DNA of 6,116 bases from positions 1-6,116 of the forward strand of contig CAKQHU010000086.1 of assembly GCA_934234275.1 (NCBI GenBank), given 5' to 3'. Below the pieces are notes generated by a model, which was not told where the DNA came from, did not search any database, and saw only the letters and a list, made by a program, of their open reading frames with translations. Positions 5,905-6,116 of this stretch are shown in pieces. The stretch's first letter is position 1. Each line of letters opens with the position of its first letter. This stretch comes from an uncultured Phascolarctobacterium sp. Lineage in GTDB: Bacteria > Bacillota > Negativicutes > Acidaminococcales > Acidaminococcaceae. Both the position numbers and the translations under genes were made by a program.

Positions 5905-6116
5905 TTAATCCCAGCGCTTGAGCATGTCCTCAATAATTTCTTTATTGGTTTTGCGGCGCTTCTTCTCGTAGTTACGGAAGTTGTTATCTCTGTGGTCGGT
6001 GGAGTAGTCGGCGTAGTCGAAGTCATCGTCGCTGCGTTCATAGCTGCGGTTGTAGTCGCCGTGGCCATCGTCCAAGGAGAGGGGGATTTGCTGTGTGGTG
6101 GTATAGGGTTGTGTGT
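5905..6116 (-). CDS. C-terminal part of an unidentified convergent protein
   Basis: Read on the minus strand, a frame is open from the right edge to a TAA at 5905-5907 and gives 69 residues. The start lies beyond the window, and the only internal Met is six residues from the end, so the piece cannot stand alone. The visible part is very hydrophilic. First comes a stretch rich in Asp, Tyr, Arg and Ser (around SYERSDDDFDYADY), then a basic patch YEKKRRKTNK, then a short amphipathic end IIEDMLKRWD. The regular codon pattern, the clean stop and the terminator placed just after it support a real gene. I recognise no family. It could be the charged tail of a cytoplasmic or membrane protein. Function unknown. 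Confidence 0.65.
   Translation of the reverse strand, partial: TQPYTTTQQIPLSLDDGHGDYNRSYERSDDDFDYADYSTDHRDNNFRNYEKKRRKTNKEIIEDMLKRWD

Overview
The window looks like chromosomal DNA from a diderm Firmicute (class Negativicutes). The main evidence is a 1082-residue trimeric autotransporter adhesin that carries both a YadA-type outer-membrane anchor and, after it, an S-layer homology (SLH) domain. Outer-membrane proteins tethered to peptidoglycan through SLH domains are characteristic of Negativicutes (Veillonella, Selenomonas, Phascolarctobacterium, Acidaminococcus and relatives). The housekeeping genes also look Firmicute-like. I would lean towards the Acidaminococcaceae/Phascolarctobacterium side, but the genus cannot be fixed from this sequence alone.

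Layout. Bases 1-1287 hold the nearly complete 3' part of a PFL-family (UPF0210/DUF711) gene whose start lies just outside the window. It overlaps by one base (TGATG) with a complete endonuclease III gene, nth (1287-1922). A strong hairpin terminator at 2004-2037 ends this two-gene unit. The next roughly 450 bases have no gene. They contain a second weaker terminator-like hairpin and an AT-rich stretch, and they end in a near-consensus sigma-70 promoter (2345-2373). A leader of about 140 bases with two hairpins precedes the adhesin gene (2523-5771). A perfect 15-bp stem terminator (5830-5885) follows it. On the minus strand, an open frame runs from the right edge to a stop at 5905. It is the C-terminal 69 codons of a convergent gene of unknown function, and the two genes probably share the terminator.

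The adhesin dominates the window. It has a Sec signal peptide, an unfamiliar aromatic/His-rich N-terminal head, two 51-52-residue repeats, ten 44-49-residue repeats arranged in higher-order blocks, a neck, a coiled coil, a short four-strand anchor, a second coiled coil, one SLH domain and a basic tail. The expected picture is a trimeric fibre outside the cell, a 12-strand barrel in the outer membrane, and a periplasmic foot bound to peptidoglycan. Base composition shifts from AT-rich at the head to GC-rich at the anchor, and repeats are nearly identical at the DNA level. Both suggest a gene that evolves by recombination and changes of repeat number.

The PFL-family/nth pair and the adhesin have no evident functional link. 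They are separated by terminators and the adhesin has its own promoter. I see no RNA genes, CRISPR arrays, insertion sequences or phage genes.
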